Assembly: GCA_964353745.1 (NCBI GenBank) | Contig: CAYGWD010000016.1 | Coordinates: 1-23,958, forward strand | From: CS1-C013 sp964353745 | GTDB lineage: Archaea; Aenigmatarchaeota; Aenigmatarchaeia; Aenigmatarchaeales; Aenigmatarchaeaceae | Direction of reading: 5' to 3' | Length of the DNA: 23,958 bases | In this document: positions 13,026-19,735 of the stretch, one piece after another | Position numbering within the stretch: position 1 is the first letter of the stretch | Layout of the letters: each line of letters begins with the position of its first letter | Translations under genes and position numbers: made by a program | Notes under the pieces: generated by a model | The model's database searches: none | What the model was told of the DNA's origin: nothing | The model's input: only the letters and a program-made list of their open reading frames with translations

Positions 13026-14723
13026 TTATTTTCTGCCTTTTTGTATTTTGAATATCTTTTCTAATCTTTCTAAATCATCTGCCTCTTCTGGTCCCTTATC
13101 AAACCTTATTCTAAGAAGTCTCGGAAATCTCAATGCATAACCAGAAGAATAGGTTGGGCTTTTCTGTATTTCCTCGTATGCAACCTCCACGACAACCTTA
13201 GGCTTTATTTTAACCTCGTTTCCTTTTTCTAATTCTATATAGGGTTTTAATGTATTAGTTAGATCCTTGAGAGTAATATCGTCTGGTAACACCTTTTTCT
13301 CCTTGACTCCGGTTCCCAGCATGCCGCATTCAAGAAAAGCTCCTGTATTAGGGTCTCTGCAAGCTAAGATATATGATCCTAACCAACCAGCTCTTCTTCC
13401 AGTGCCCCAAATCGCTCCCTTTATCACCAAGTCCAATGATTCGAGCACAGGTTTTACTTTCAACCAACCGCCTGAAACCCTTCTTCCAGGCTGATATTTC
13501 GCTTCCAGGTTCTTAACCATCAAGCCTTCTTGTCCTGCATTCAATGCCTCTTTATAGAACTTGTCAGCCTTTTTCAAGTCCTTTGTCACCAGCTGTTTTG
13601 CTAATAGAACCTTTTCTGGTATTTCCTTGACTATTTTAGCCAGTATATCCCTTCGCTCTCTCAAAGTAAGATCAAAAAGAGTCTTTCCATTAAGATAAAT
13701 AATATCGAATAGGTTCAGCTCAATGGGGATCCCTTTGGCAGTTTCTCCTATGTCATACTTTCTCTTTATCCTTTGCGACAGCATTTGAAATGGCAATGGC
13801 TTTCCAGTTTTTTTGTCAATGGCCAAGCCTTCTCCATCCACTATGCATTCATTGGCCTTCAAACCTTTTTTGCACATTTCAACAACATCAGGGAATGCTT
13901 TTGTTATGTTTTCCAGCCTTCTTGTAAATATTATTATTTTTTCATCTTTCTTGTGAATTAAAAAGCGCATTCCGTCATACTTGTATTCCAGAGCAACCTT
14001 TTCAAAAGAGTTCACAGCGCCTTCCAAAGAAGGAGCTTTTTCTGCAAGCGCGACCATGATGGGTCTTCCTATTTCTATTTTCACATTTTCCAGTCCCTTT
14101 TCTCCTTTCTCTTTTGCTATCTTTGCTATTTCTCCGTAATCAGGATTCGAGAACCAAGCATTCTCAACAACAGTTGGAGAAACATTGAAAGCCTCTGCTA
14201 TCGCGTCTCTGATTAATCCTTCTGCCACACCAACTCTTAGTTGTGCGACAATAGTTCTTACAACATACTTTGCTTCTTTTGATTTTGCCTGCGCTAACAG
14301 TTCTGCAATAAGGCTCATCTTCCTGTCCTGCGAGCCTCCGCCAGTTTGTTTTGCTATTAATCGCAGGTTGTCAAAAACTTTTTCTGTGCTCAATTCCTTT
14401 ACTCCTAGGGTGGTCTGCTTTTTTGATATGGAAAGTATCTCTGCTACCAATCCAAGGTCTCCTGTTTTTTTGAATCCCTTTACGATTTCTTTTTCATTTA
14501 TGCCATAAGCCTTTGCAATCGATTTGATCATTAGCTGGCCTGCTACCCCCAGCTCCTCCTCGCTCCATGCAGGAAAAACACTACCGTTCAACAAGAGAAC
14601 AATCTTTGGCAGCAATTCCGTGGATGCCTCTTTCAACAAATCAGCGATTATATGGGTCTTATCCAATTTGCCAGAAGTGCTCTCCAGCTTTTCATAAATT
14701 TCAGCCAGTATAGAGTATTTCAT
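13026..14723 (-). CDS. lig: ATP-dependent DNA ligase
   Basis: This replicative DNA ligase of the archaeal type seals nicks using ATP. It has 565 residues, the normal size. The N-terminal DNA-binding domain covers about residues 1-220, and the nucleotidyltransferase core contains motif I EYKYDGMR with the adenylated lysine K248, motif III-like ELNLFDIIYLNG, motif IV EGLMVKN and motif V GGWLKVKP. The C-terminal OB domain follows, ending in the FPRLLRIRFDKGPEEAD region conserved near the end of these ligases. The ATG at 14723 has a minus-strand TATA-like element some 20-30 nt away. It diverges from the small gene at 14845. Confidence 0.95.
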   Translation of the reverse strand: MKYSILAEIYEKLESTSGKLDKTHIIADLLKEASTELLPKIVLLLNGSVFPAWSEEELGVAGQLMIKSIAKAYGINEKEIVKGFKKTGDLGLVAEILSISKKQTTLGVKELSTEKVFDNLRLIAKQTGGGSQDRKMSLIAELLAQAKSKEAKYVVRTIVAQLRVGVAEGLIRDAIAEAFNVSPTVVENAWFSNPDYGEIAKIAKEKGEKGLENVKIEIGRPIMVALAEKAPSLEGAVNSFEKVALEYKYDGMRFLIHKKDEKIIIFTRRLENITKAFPDVVEMCKKGLKANECIVDGEGLAIDKKTGKPLPFQMLSQRIKRKYDIGETAKGIPIELNLFDIIYLNGKTLFDLTLRERRDILAKIVKEIPEKVLLAKQLVTKDLKKADKFYKEALNAGQEGLMVKNLEAKYQPGRRVSGGWLKVKPVLESLDLVIKGAIWGTGRRAGWLGSYILACRDPNTGAFLECGMLGTGVKEKKVLPDDITLKDLTNTLKPYIELEKGNEVKIKPKVVVEVAYEEIQKSPTYSSGYALRFPRLLRIRFDKGPEEADDLERLEKIFKIQKGRK

Positions 14724-14844
14724 AATAAAGAATTGGTTCTTGAAATATAAACCTTATATGCTTTTTGGTTCTCAAAACATGTCTATTACTCGTTCTCCTC
14801 TAGAGAGTTTCAGATTTAAATTTTTAACTGTTCTATAATCTCTT

Positions 14845-15087
14845 ATGCCTAAAAGAGTTGTAGAACCGGAAGCAGCTAAAAATCTTATACGAAATCAAAT
14901 TAGGATGGGACCTTTGAGTGCTCCTGATATTGTTAATTACCTTGCAGGTAGAGGTTATAAAGGCGATGAAGCATTTGAGATTTTATCTAAAATAGAAAAA
15001 ATTCCTGAAATAGGTAAAACTAAAGTAAGGTCTTGTGTAGGTCAAAGAACACCTGATACTACAGTATACTTTTCAAAAACAGAATAA
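14845..15087 (+). CDS. Small protein of unknown function, helix-turn-helix-like
   Basis: This 80-residue protein is not recognised. It begins MPKRVVEPEAAKNLIRNQIR, continues with MGPLSAPDIVNYLAGRGYKGDEAFEILSKI, which has the spacing of a helix-turn-helix, and ends with a basic segment and a TTVYFSK strand that could be a wing. A GATTTAAATTT at about 14812-14822 supplies the TATA box. It stands alone between the divergent ligase and the nitroreductase. Confidence 0.5.
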   Translation: MPKRVVEPEAAKNLIRNQIRMGPLSAPDIVNYLAGRGYKGDEAFEILSKIEKIPEIGKTKVRSCVGQRTPDTTVYFSKTE

Positions 15088-15202
15088 AATTTCCATTTAT
15101 CTTTTAACTTCTCTTCCATAGTCATAGCTTCATTTTGGCATATCTTGTGAATCATCAAAATCGTAAGTATAAACTTTTTAATCTTATAATCTAATTATCT
15201 TT

Positions 15203-15904
15203 ATGCCTTTTAAGACAATTGCCAAGTTTGGTAAAAAGAAAAACCAGGTAGAGGTCCCAGCTGAAACAGAAACCGAGATTAAAATCCCTGCTTTAATGGA
15301 GGAGAAGCTAAACTTGTTCGAGTCAGTTGGCAATGTGATTAAGAATAGGCGATCTAGTAGAAGCTATAATAAAAGAGAAGTTGATATGGAATTGATATTG
15401 AAAGTTCTTGAAGCCGGTAGGTATGCTCCCTCTGCAGGAAACTATCAGCCTTGGGAATTCATTGTTGTAAGAAATCCTGAAATAAGGAAATACTTGGTTG
15501 AGGCCTGTTATAACCAGAATTGGATGCTGGACGCTCCTGTCTTCATCGTTGTCTGCACTAACTCTAGACTTGCAGGAGCAATTTATGGAGAAAGGGGTTT
15601 GAAACTCTACGGCGTACAGGGAACTGCTGCCGCAATCGAGAACATGCTTTTAATGGCCGAGTCCCTAGGATTGGCAAGCTGTTGGGTTGGGACATTATCG
15701 GAAATGGCAGTTGGTAGACTCTTAGAGTGTCCAGAGTATGTAAGGCCTTGCGCAGTAATAACCTTGGGCTATTCTTCTTTTAAGGCTAAGACTCCGCCTA
15801 GACAAGATATTCAAGAATTTGTTCATATTGAAAAGTTTGGAAATACTTTGTTGATGGAGAAGGTTAAAAGGGAGAAGAAACCGACTTATATGAAATTTAG
15901 ATAG
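15203..15904 (+). CDS. Nitroreductase family flavoprotein
   Basis: This FMN-dependent oxidoreductase of the nitroreductase fold uses NAD(P)H; the substrate is unknown. After a lysine-rich N-terminal extension of about 45 residues without family counterpart (MPFKTIAKFGKKKNQVEV...), the core begins with VIKNRRSSRSYNKREV, the FMN phosphate-binding region. It continues with RYAPSAGNYQPWEFIVV, DAPVFIVVCTN, AIENMLLMAESLGLASCWVG and a C-terminal ITLGYSS. The spacing fits short single-domain members. The N-terminal extension is charged and may be flexible. The gene stands alone with its own TATA-like region near 15174. Confidence 0.85.
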   Translation: MPFKTIAKFGKKKNQVEVPAETETEIKIPALMEEKLNLFESVGNVIKNRRSSRSYNKREVDMELILKVLEAGRYAPSAGNYQPWEFIVVRNPEIRKYLVEACYNQNWMLDAPVFIVVCTNSRLAGAIYGERGLKLYGVQGTAAAIENMLLMAESLGLASCWVGTLSEMAVGRLLECPEYVRPCAVITLGYSSFKAKTPPRQDIQEFVHIEKFGNTLLMEKVKREKKPTYMKFR

Positions 15905-15935
15905 CAATTTAAGTTTTCAATTCTTTTATCTTTCT

Positions 15936-16583
15936 ATGGCCTTCAGAATAGTTGATTTTGATATGGATGGAACGATTGTCAATTATGAGGAAGGCAGTTA
16001 CGGTTCAAGCTGGGATGCCGCTTTCCACGCCTTGGGCTTATCTGAAGAATGTAAAAAACTACTTGATTATTACCTTTGGAAAAAAGAGTTATATCCAGAA
16101 TGGTTTGAAAAACAGGTTACTATGTTAAAGGGGAGGTCTGTTGATTAGGTGAAGAGCAAAATTCTACCGCCAGTGTACAGCGATAATGCTAAGGAAGCTT
16201 TTGAAGAATTAAAAAAGATGGGTTTATACCGCGGAATCATAACTTCTGGTGTTGACATTGTTGCAAGATATATTGAGAAAGATTTTAAATTAGACTTCTG
16301 TGAATGCAATGAATTGGTTTACAGGAGCGGTTTGTTTACAGGCATGGGAATACCTAATGTTGATTTATGGAGCAAGAAGGACAACCTGATAAAAGTTTGT
16401 GAAAGATTTGGCGTTAAAACAGAAGATGCTGTTGTGGTTGGAGATCATGAGAACGAACTGGATTTGTTTGAGATAGCAGGCTTGAGCATGGCGTACAAGC
16501 CTAAAACAGAAAAGGTTGGAAAAGCAGCTGACTACATTATAAATGATATGAGAGAAGTGCCTCTAATAATTAGAAAGTTTTGA
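15936..16583 (+). pseudogene. HAD phosphatase gene with an in-frame TAG
   Basis: Codons 1-70 and 72-215 are in one frame, separated only by TAG at 16146-16148. Together they make a complete HAD-superfamily phosphatase like phosphoserine phosphatase: the nucleophile motif DFDMDGT (D9, D11), a cap region with W and F residues, ITSGVDI, the lysine region LWSKKDN and the metal motif VVGDHENELD. A single base change from GAG or another NAG/TGG codon would explain the stop. TAG is an ordinary stop codon for dph2, TFS and the nitroreductase in this window, which argues against recoding. AATTTAAG lies about 27 nt before the ATG, so the promoter is intact. It may be a real nonsense mutation or a sequence error. 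Confidence 0.7.
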
Positions 16584-16651
16584 TAGAAAATAATAAAAAA
16601 AAGAAAAAGGGAAAGGGAAGTCAGTTGTTCTTGGAATAAAAAATTAAAAAG

Positions 16652-16669
16652 AAGGGAATGTCTTCCCTT
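16652..16669 (-). terminator. Terminator-like hairpin after ftsZ
   Basis: AAGGGAA (16652-16658) and TTCCCTT (16663-16669) form a perfect stem with a 4-nt loop. On the minus strand the hairpin is followed by TTTTTAATTTTTT. It lies about 35 nt beyond the ftsZ stop codon. Confidence 0.65.
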
Positions 16670-16702
16670 GCTTCTTTTATATCCCTGAGTTTTCTCATAG
16701 GA

Positions 16703-17851
16703 TTACCTTAGTATTATCGGTATTCCCAATTCGCTTTCCGCTGTCCTTATTGTCTCGTCCCTCTGAACAGGTCCTAATATGTAAGGTGACTTAACGCCTG
16801 TGACAATTGCAATGACCTGGACTTTTCCTGCGTACTCTGGTATAACTCTTGCTCCCCAGATAACCTGAGCGTCTGAAGACAATCTCTTTGATATCAGTTC
16901 TCCGGCTTCGTTTATTTCAGCCAATGTGCAGTCTGGTCCACAAACTACGTGTATCAATGCTCCCAAAGCTCCTGTGTAGTCTACTTCTAACAACGGGTGA
17001 TTCAAAGCTTTTAGAACAGCATCTTTTATTCTTGAAGACGAGTCACTTTCTCCAACGCATATTGCTGATACTCCACCGCACTTCATTATTGTCTTTACGT
17101 CTGCAAAATCTAGGTTTACGAGGGATGGTACGGTTATTGTTTCTGTTATGCCTTTTATCATCATTGATATCAATTCGTCTGCCAAAGCAAACGCCTGAGC
17201 CAAGGGCATTGAACCTGCATATTCCAACAATTTCTGGTTCTCTATTACTACTACGGTATCGGTTACCTGTCTCAATCTTGCCAAACCATCTTCAGCCTTT
17301 TGTATTCTTGTTCCTTCCATCTTGAATGGCATGGTAACTGCTCCGACAACAATTGCTCCCAAGCTCTTTGCAATTTCTGCAATAACTGGTGCTGCTCCTG
17401 TTCCTGTTCCTCCTCCCATTCCAGCTGTTACAAATACTAGGTCTGCTCCCTCTATCAATTGCTTAACTTGCGTTCTCTGCTCTATGGCTGCTTTTTCTCC
17501 GACTTGGGGATAACCTCCGCATCCTAGTCCTTTTGTTGTGTCCTTTCCTATGAGAAGTTTCTTGTGAGCCTTTGTTATAGACAAGTGCTTTGCATCAGTG
17601 TTTAGTGCGATTATGTCTGCGCCTGATGCTCCTAATTCTGCTAGTCTTGAAATTGTGTTGCAGCCCCCTCCTCCACATCCTACAACCATTATTTTTGCTT
17701 TGTGCATCTGAATGTCGAATTCTTCCGAAGCTCTAGCCTCCCAGTCGATTCTTTCTGCTTCTTCTATCCTTCCCTGAGTTCCTGGTGCTGTAGCGAATTT
17801 TTTATCTGAACCGAATGCTCTATTAAAAGCGGATTGAACTATGCTATCCAT
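16703..17851 (-). CDS. ftsZ: Cell division protein FtsZ
   Basis: FtsZ is a tubulin-like GTPase that polymerises at the division site. The nucleotide motifs are clear: VGCGGGGCNTI, the tubulin signature GMGGGTGTG at about residues 144-152, and NLDFADVKTI, whose aspartates act in hydrolysis across the subunit interface. The first 45 residues (DSIVQSAFNRAFGSDKKF...) are an extra N-terminal segment common in archaeal FtsZ, and the C-terminus is short without a long linker. The ATG at 17851 is chosen because GAGGTGA lies 5-8 nt upstream; the frame is open to 17893 but that extension is unlikely. The 382-residue length is normal. A minus-strand TTTAAAAAA near 17970 may be the promoter, giving a leader of about 95 nt. 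Confidence 0.96.
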   Translation of the reverse strand: MDSIVQSAFNRAFGSDKKFATAPGTQGRIEEAERIDWEARASEEFDIQMHKAKIMVVGCGGGGCNTISRLAELGASGADIIALNTDAKHLSITKAHKKLLIGKDTTKGLGCGGYPQVGEKAAIEQRTQVKQLIEGADLVFVTAGMGGGTGTGAAPVIAEIAKSLGAIVVGAVTMPFKMEGTRIQKAEDGLARLRQVTDTVVVIENQKLLEYAGSMPLAQAFALADELISMMIKGITETITVPSLVNLDFADVKTIMKCGGVSAICVGESDSSSRIKDAVLKALNHPLLEVDYTGALGALIHVVCGPDCTLAEINEAGELISKRLSSDAQVIWGARVIPEYAGKVQVIAIVTGVKSPYILGPVQRDETIRTAESELGIPIILR

Positions 17852-17922
17852 TTTATTCACCTCAAATTTCTTTAACAGTGTATGCCTCAACATACTTTTT
17901 AGTTATTAAGGATCATGTATGT

Positions 17923-17962
17923 GCCTTGCACATGTTTTTTAGGACATATATGTTGTGAAGGC
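17923..17962. promoter_or_regulatory. Stem-loop in the ftsZ leader region
   Basis: GCCTT-(G)-CACA at 17923-17932 pairs with TGTG-AAGGC at 17954-17962 through nine pairs with one bulged G. It lies between the likely ftsZ promoter (minus-strand TATA near 17970) and the ribosome-binding site, around the expected transcript start. It could affect ftsZ transcription or message stability. Confidence 0.35.
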
Positions 17963-18011
17963 GAAATGTTTTTTAAACACCTCGCTGTAATCATACTTCA
18001 GAGAAATAGCC

Positions 18012-18094
18012 CTTACGGTAATGCGTAATTGTTTTCGTATTACGTTTGCCCAAACGTAATTAAGTGAACGTTAATAATTGCCCGATTATTAACG
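18012..18094. repeat. Cluster of palindromes upstream of ftsZ
   Basis: Two perfect 10-bp inverted repeats stand in tandem: ATTACGTTTG-CC-CAAACGTAAT at 18039-18060 and CGTTAATAAT-TGCCCG-ATTATTAACG at 18069-18094. Both have a TTGCCC centre. A looser pair, TAATGCG...CGTATTA, precedes them. CTTACGGTAA (18012-18021) and CGTATTACG (18036-18044) also occur together at 18589-18611. The density of symmetrical sites suggests protein binding or structured RNA. No protein-coding gene is seen between 17852 and 18208. Confidence 0.5.
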
Positions 18095-18123
18095 AATAGG
18101 TAATTTATCTTTTCTTGGTTGGA

Positions 18124-18131
18124 TTTATAAA
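18124..18131 (+). promoter_or_regulatory. TATA box for the plus-strand 31-nt element
   Basis: TTTATAAA begins exactly 27 nt before the ATGTG of the element at 18146-18176, the distance expected between an archaeal TATA box and the transcript start. Copy A at 11503-11533 has a TATA box at the same distance although the bases between are different. Confidence 0.45.
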
Positions 18132-18145
18132 CATATCTGTAGAGA

Positions 18146-18176
18146 AAAATATGTGTTAAGTTATCGAGTGGTTAGG
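18146..18176 (+). repeat. 31-nt element, copy B, at a predicted transcription start
   Basis: This differs from copy A (minus strand, 11503-11533) at one position only, A instead of G in TTATCGrGTGG. In the nine-codon frame starting at GTG (18153-18182) the change is CGA versus CGG, both arginine, and both frames stop at codon ten (TAA here). A transcript starting at 18151 would run toward the end of the minus-strand gene at 18209-18541 and could be antisense to it. Confidence 0.55.
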
Positions 18177-18208
18177 CAATAAATATGAAAAAATTGATTA
18201 ATTTTCGC

Positions 18209-18541
18209 TCAACCCTGATGGAAAAACAGACTTTGTGGTGCTTTTGGTATTTTTTCAGTCTCAGGTTCGGGTTCAGGTTGAGTTTCTTCTAGTCTTTGAT
18301 AGTTAACTGGAACTATTTCAATCTCGAATGGGTTTCCACTTTCATATCCACGCTTTATTTTCGAGTCGCACTCCCCTAAACAATGAGTCATGACTTCCTT
18401 AGCATTTGTTGCAGGATATGTTCCATCCTTTCTAGGATATTTTAAAGCACATCCTCTGCAAGCTCTCTCATAAGTTAGATCAAGACTGCTACGAGGTGCA
18501 ACTGTGATTTTAACAGTTTTACTCAAATCGACATCAATCAT
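18209..18541 (-). CDS. Small Cys-containing protein of unknown function
   Basis: This 110-residue protein is not recognised. It begins with MIDVDLSKTVKITVAPRSSL, then has RACRGCALKY and HCLGEC, four cysteines that could bind a metal or form disulfides. The C-terminal third is low-complexity (ETQPEPEPETEKIPKAP). There is no signal peptide. A minus-strand TATA element (TTTAAA, about 18559-18565) lies some 20-25 nt before the ATG, so it is probably leaderless. It lies between the two places where the CTTACGGTAA/CGTATTACG pair occurs. Confidence 0.5.
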   Translation of the reverse strand: MIDVDLSKTVKITVAPRSSLDLTYERACRGCALKYPRKDGTYPATNAKEVMTHCLGECDSKIKRGYESGNPFEIEIVPVNYQRLEETQPEPEPETEKIPKAPQSLFFHQG

Positions 18542-18588
18542 ACAATCACTTTTAACTCTTTAAATTGAGTAAATTTACATATTTAAAT

Positions 18589-18621
18589 CTTACGGTAAAC
18601 GACGTATTACGATAAATATCG
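18589..18621. promoter_or_regulatory. CTTACGGTAA/CGTATTACG pair upstream of a small gene
   Basis: CTTACGGTAA (18589-18598) and CGTATTACG (18603-18611) repeat the two motifs found at 18012-18044 upstream of ftsZ, with a spacer of 4 nt here against 14 nt there. A small palindrome CGATA-AA-TATCG (18610-18621) overlaps. The TATA box of the next gene is at about 18638-18646, so these are upstream-binding positions. Confidence 0.4.
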
Positions 18622-18667
18622 AATAAGATTGAAAGTTATTTATATTTCCAAGGAAAAGCTAATTAAC

Positions 18668-18931
18668 ATGAGCTTTAATCCGCCTCCTATATTAACGAAA
18701 TATGGTAAAGCAATATTACTTCAGGCTAGTGAGTTAAAAAATAAAGGTGAAAATATAACTTACAAATCATTTACAGATAAGCTTGGCGAAAGATTCACAC
18801 AAATTGGTTTTAAAAATCTAGAAAAAGTTTCAAATTATGAACATCTTGTTAGGGGAGAAAGAGGGGCTTATTTTCTTTCTGAAGAAGCAGTCGGCATGAT
18901 TAATAGGTTTGTAAATAAAAATATCATCTAA
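18668..18931 (+). CDS. Small protein of unknown function
   Basis: This 87-residue protein is not recognised. It is mostly helical (KYGKAILLQASELKNKG; YKSFTDKLGERFTQIGFKNLEKV) and ends with GERGAYFLSEEAVGMINRFVN, a possible hairpin and closing helix, which together could be a winged-helix DNA-binding fold. ATG at 18668 is chosen because TTTATATT lies about 27 nt upstream; an in-frame TTG at 18629 would add 13 residues but overlaps the promoter. The motif pair at 18589-18611 sits just upstream of the promoter. Confidence 0.5.
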   Translation: MSFNPPPILTKYGKAILLQASELKNKGENITYKSFTDKLGERFTQIGFKNLEKVSNYEHLVRGERGAYFLSEEAVGMINRFVNKNII

Positions 18932-18951
18932 TCAAACATTGCCCAATTAAT

Positions 18952-18959
18952 TTTATAAA
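18952..18959 (+). promoter_or_regulatory. TATA box of the tRNA-Asn gene
   Basis: TTTATAAA lies 33 nt before the first base of the tRNA, which allows a short 5' leader for RNase P to remove. Confidence 0.5.
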
Positions 18960-19013
18960 GATAGAAGATATAATTTTTCTTAATGCCCAAGTAGCTCAAC
19001 GGAAGAGCGACTG

Positions 19014-19680
19014 ATGGGTGAGAAGATGTATGTAAGAACACCAAAAATCATTGGCAGAACCTTAGCAGAAGAAACAGGCATACACATAGGAGACGGAAGC
19101 ATGAACTTTTACGAGGGGCATGGTCTCTACTCTCTAAGGGGTAACAAAGTAACCGACAGGGAATTTTACAAAGGTCACGTTAAGAGACTGTTTGGGACGC
19201 TGTATGGTGCAGATGTTAAATTCAGAGAGTGGAAAGACGTTTATGGGTTTCAAATAACCTCGGACAAGCTGGTGAAATTCAAGAACAAAATAATGTGCCT
19301 TCCGCTAGGAAAGAAAGTCAACATAACAATACCTGAGCTTTTGCTGAGGGTCAATAAGCTAGCCACAGCATGCGTGAGAGGGATATTAGATACAGATGGC
19401 TGCATCTATATAGAGAACAAGAAAGGAAAGGATTATCCTCGAATAGAGATATCAACGACTTCAGGACCGTTGGCAAACCAGATAAGGGATATACTGGTTA
19501 GAAATGGAATAAGTTGCTCTCTATGGAAGGAGAAATACAAAAACAAAAATTGGAATCCCAAGTTCATGATATCGGTCAAGGGATATAAAAATTTTAGGCT
19601 GTGGTACGAGATAATAGGCACTTCACATCCTGAGAATGCCAAGAAGTTTTGTTCCCTGTTACGTCTTCCATCCAGTCGTA
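19014..19680 (+). other. tRNA intron 1 (667 nt, position 30/31) with BHB motif
   Basis: The splice junctions form a bulge-helix-bulge motif, the substrate of archaeal tRNA splicing endonuclease. The 5' bulge is TG^A (19012-19014), the central 4-bp helix is CGAC (19008-19011) with GTCG (19675-19678), the 3' bulge is TA^C (19679-19681), and the intron stem is TGGGTG (19015-19020) with CATCCA (19669-19674), including one G-U. The outer exon helix has only two pairs. Both cuts fall after the second bulge base, as the enzyme requires, and give exactly the C needed to pair with G39. The intron is almost completely occupied by the homing endonuclease gene. Confidence 0.88.
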
Positions 19681-19688
19681 CCTGTTAA
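19026..19688 (+). CDS. LAGLIDADG homing endonuclease encoded in a tRNA intron
   Basis: Enzymes of this family cut intron-less copies of their host gene so that the intron is copied in. Two LAGLIDADG motifs are visible: LAEETGIHIGDG with its catalytic Asp before the last Gly (D23 from this start) and ACVRGILDTDG (D124). The length of 220 residues fits a monomeric two-motif enzyme. ATG at 19026 is preferred because GGTGA (19017-19021) is 4 nt upstream; ATG at 19014, the first intron base, would give 224 residues. The stop codon TAA (19686-19688) lies in the tRNA anticodon loop and the first base of intron 2, so the last residues are encoded by exon. The frame is intact, which suggests recent activity. 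Confidence 0.9.
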   Translation: MYVRTPKIIGRTLAEETGIHIGDGSMNFYEGHGLYSLRGNKVTDREFYKGHVKRLFGTLYGADVKFREWKDVYGFQITSDKLVKFKNKIMCLPLGKKVNITIPELLLRVNKLATACVRGILDTDGCIYIENKKGKDYPRIEISTTSGPLANQIRDILVRNGISCSLWKEKYKNKNWNPKFMISVKGYKNFRLWYEIIGTSHPENAKKFCSLLRLPSSRTC

Positions 19689-19700
19689 CGCTGAGCAGAA
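19688..19700 (+). other. tRNA intron 2 (13 nt, canonical position 37/38)
   Basis: CTGT (19682-19685, loop positions 32-35) pairs with GCAG (19695-19698), the central helix of a BHB motif. The bulges are TA^A (19686-19688) and AA^A (19699-19701). Cutting after the second base of each removes 13 nt and leaves loop CTGTTAA. No pairing is possible within the 6-nt intron loop, so it is a relaxed motif. The flanking A residues leave a one-base ambiguity in the exact ends. Confidence 0.78.
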
Positions 19701-19720
19701 AGCAGTAGGTTGTAGGTTCG

Positions 19721-19735
19721 AATCCTATCTTGGGC
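19721..19735 (+). repeat. Direct repeat, copy 1: 3' end of tRNA-Asn
   Basis: AATCCTATCTTGGGC, the T-loop end, T-stem and acceptor 3' strand of the tRNA, recurs exactly at 20301-20315. Duplicated tRNA 3' ends are the usual attachment sites of archaeal integrating plasmids and viruses. Confidence 0.6.

Noticed and set aside
15936..16583. Two separate genes split at the TAG
   Set aside because: Both parts are needed for one HAD fold and share one frame; the second part has no plausible start or promoter of its own.
16888..17325. 145-codon plus-strand frame opposite ftsZ
   Set aside because: It is antisense to the conserved FtsZ core and is Leu-rich low-complexity sequence without family features.
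18985..19014. Truncated tRNA or tRNA pseudogene followed by an unrelated endonuclease gene
   Set aside because: The missing tRNA part is present from 19681, both junctions form BHB motifs, and the joined molecule folds without mismatches.
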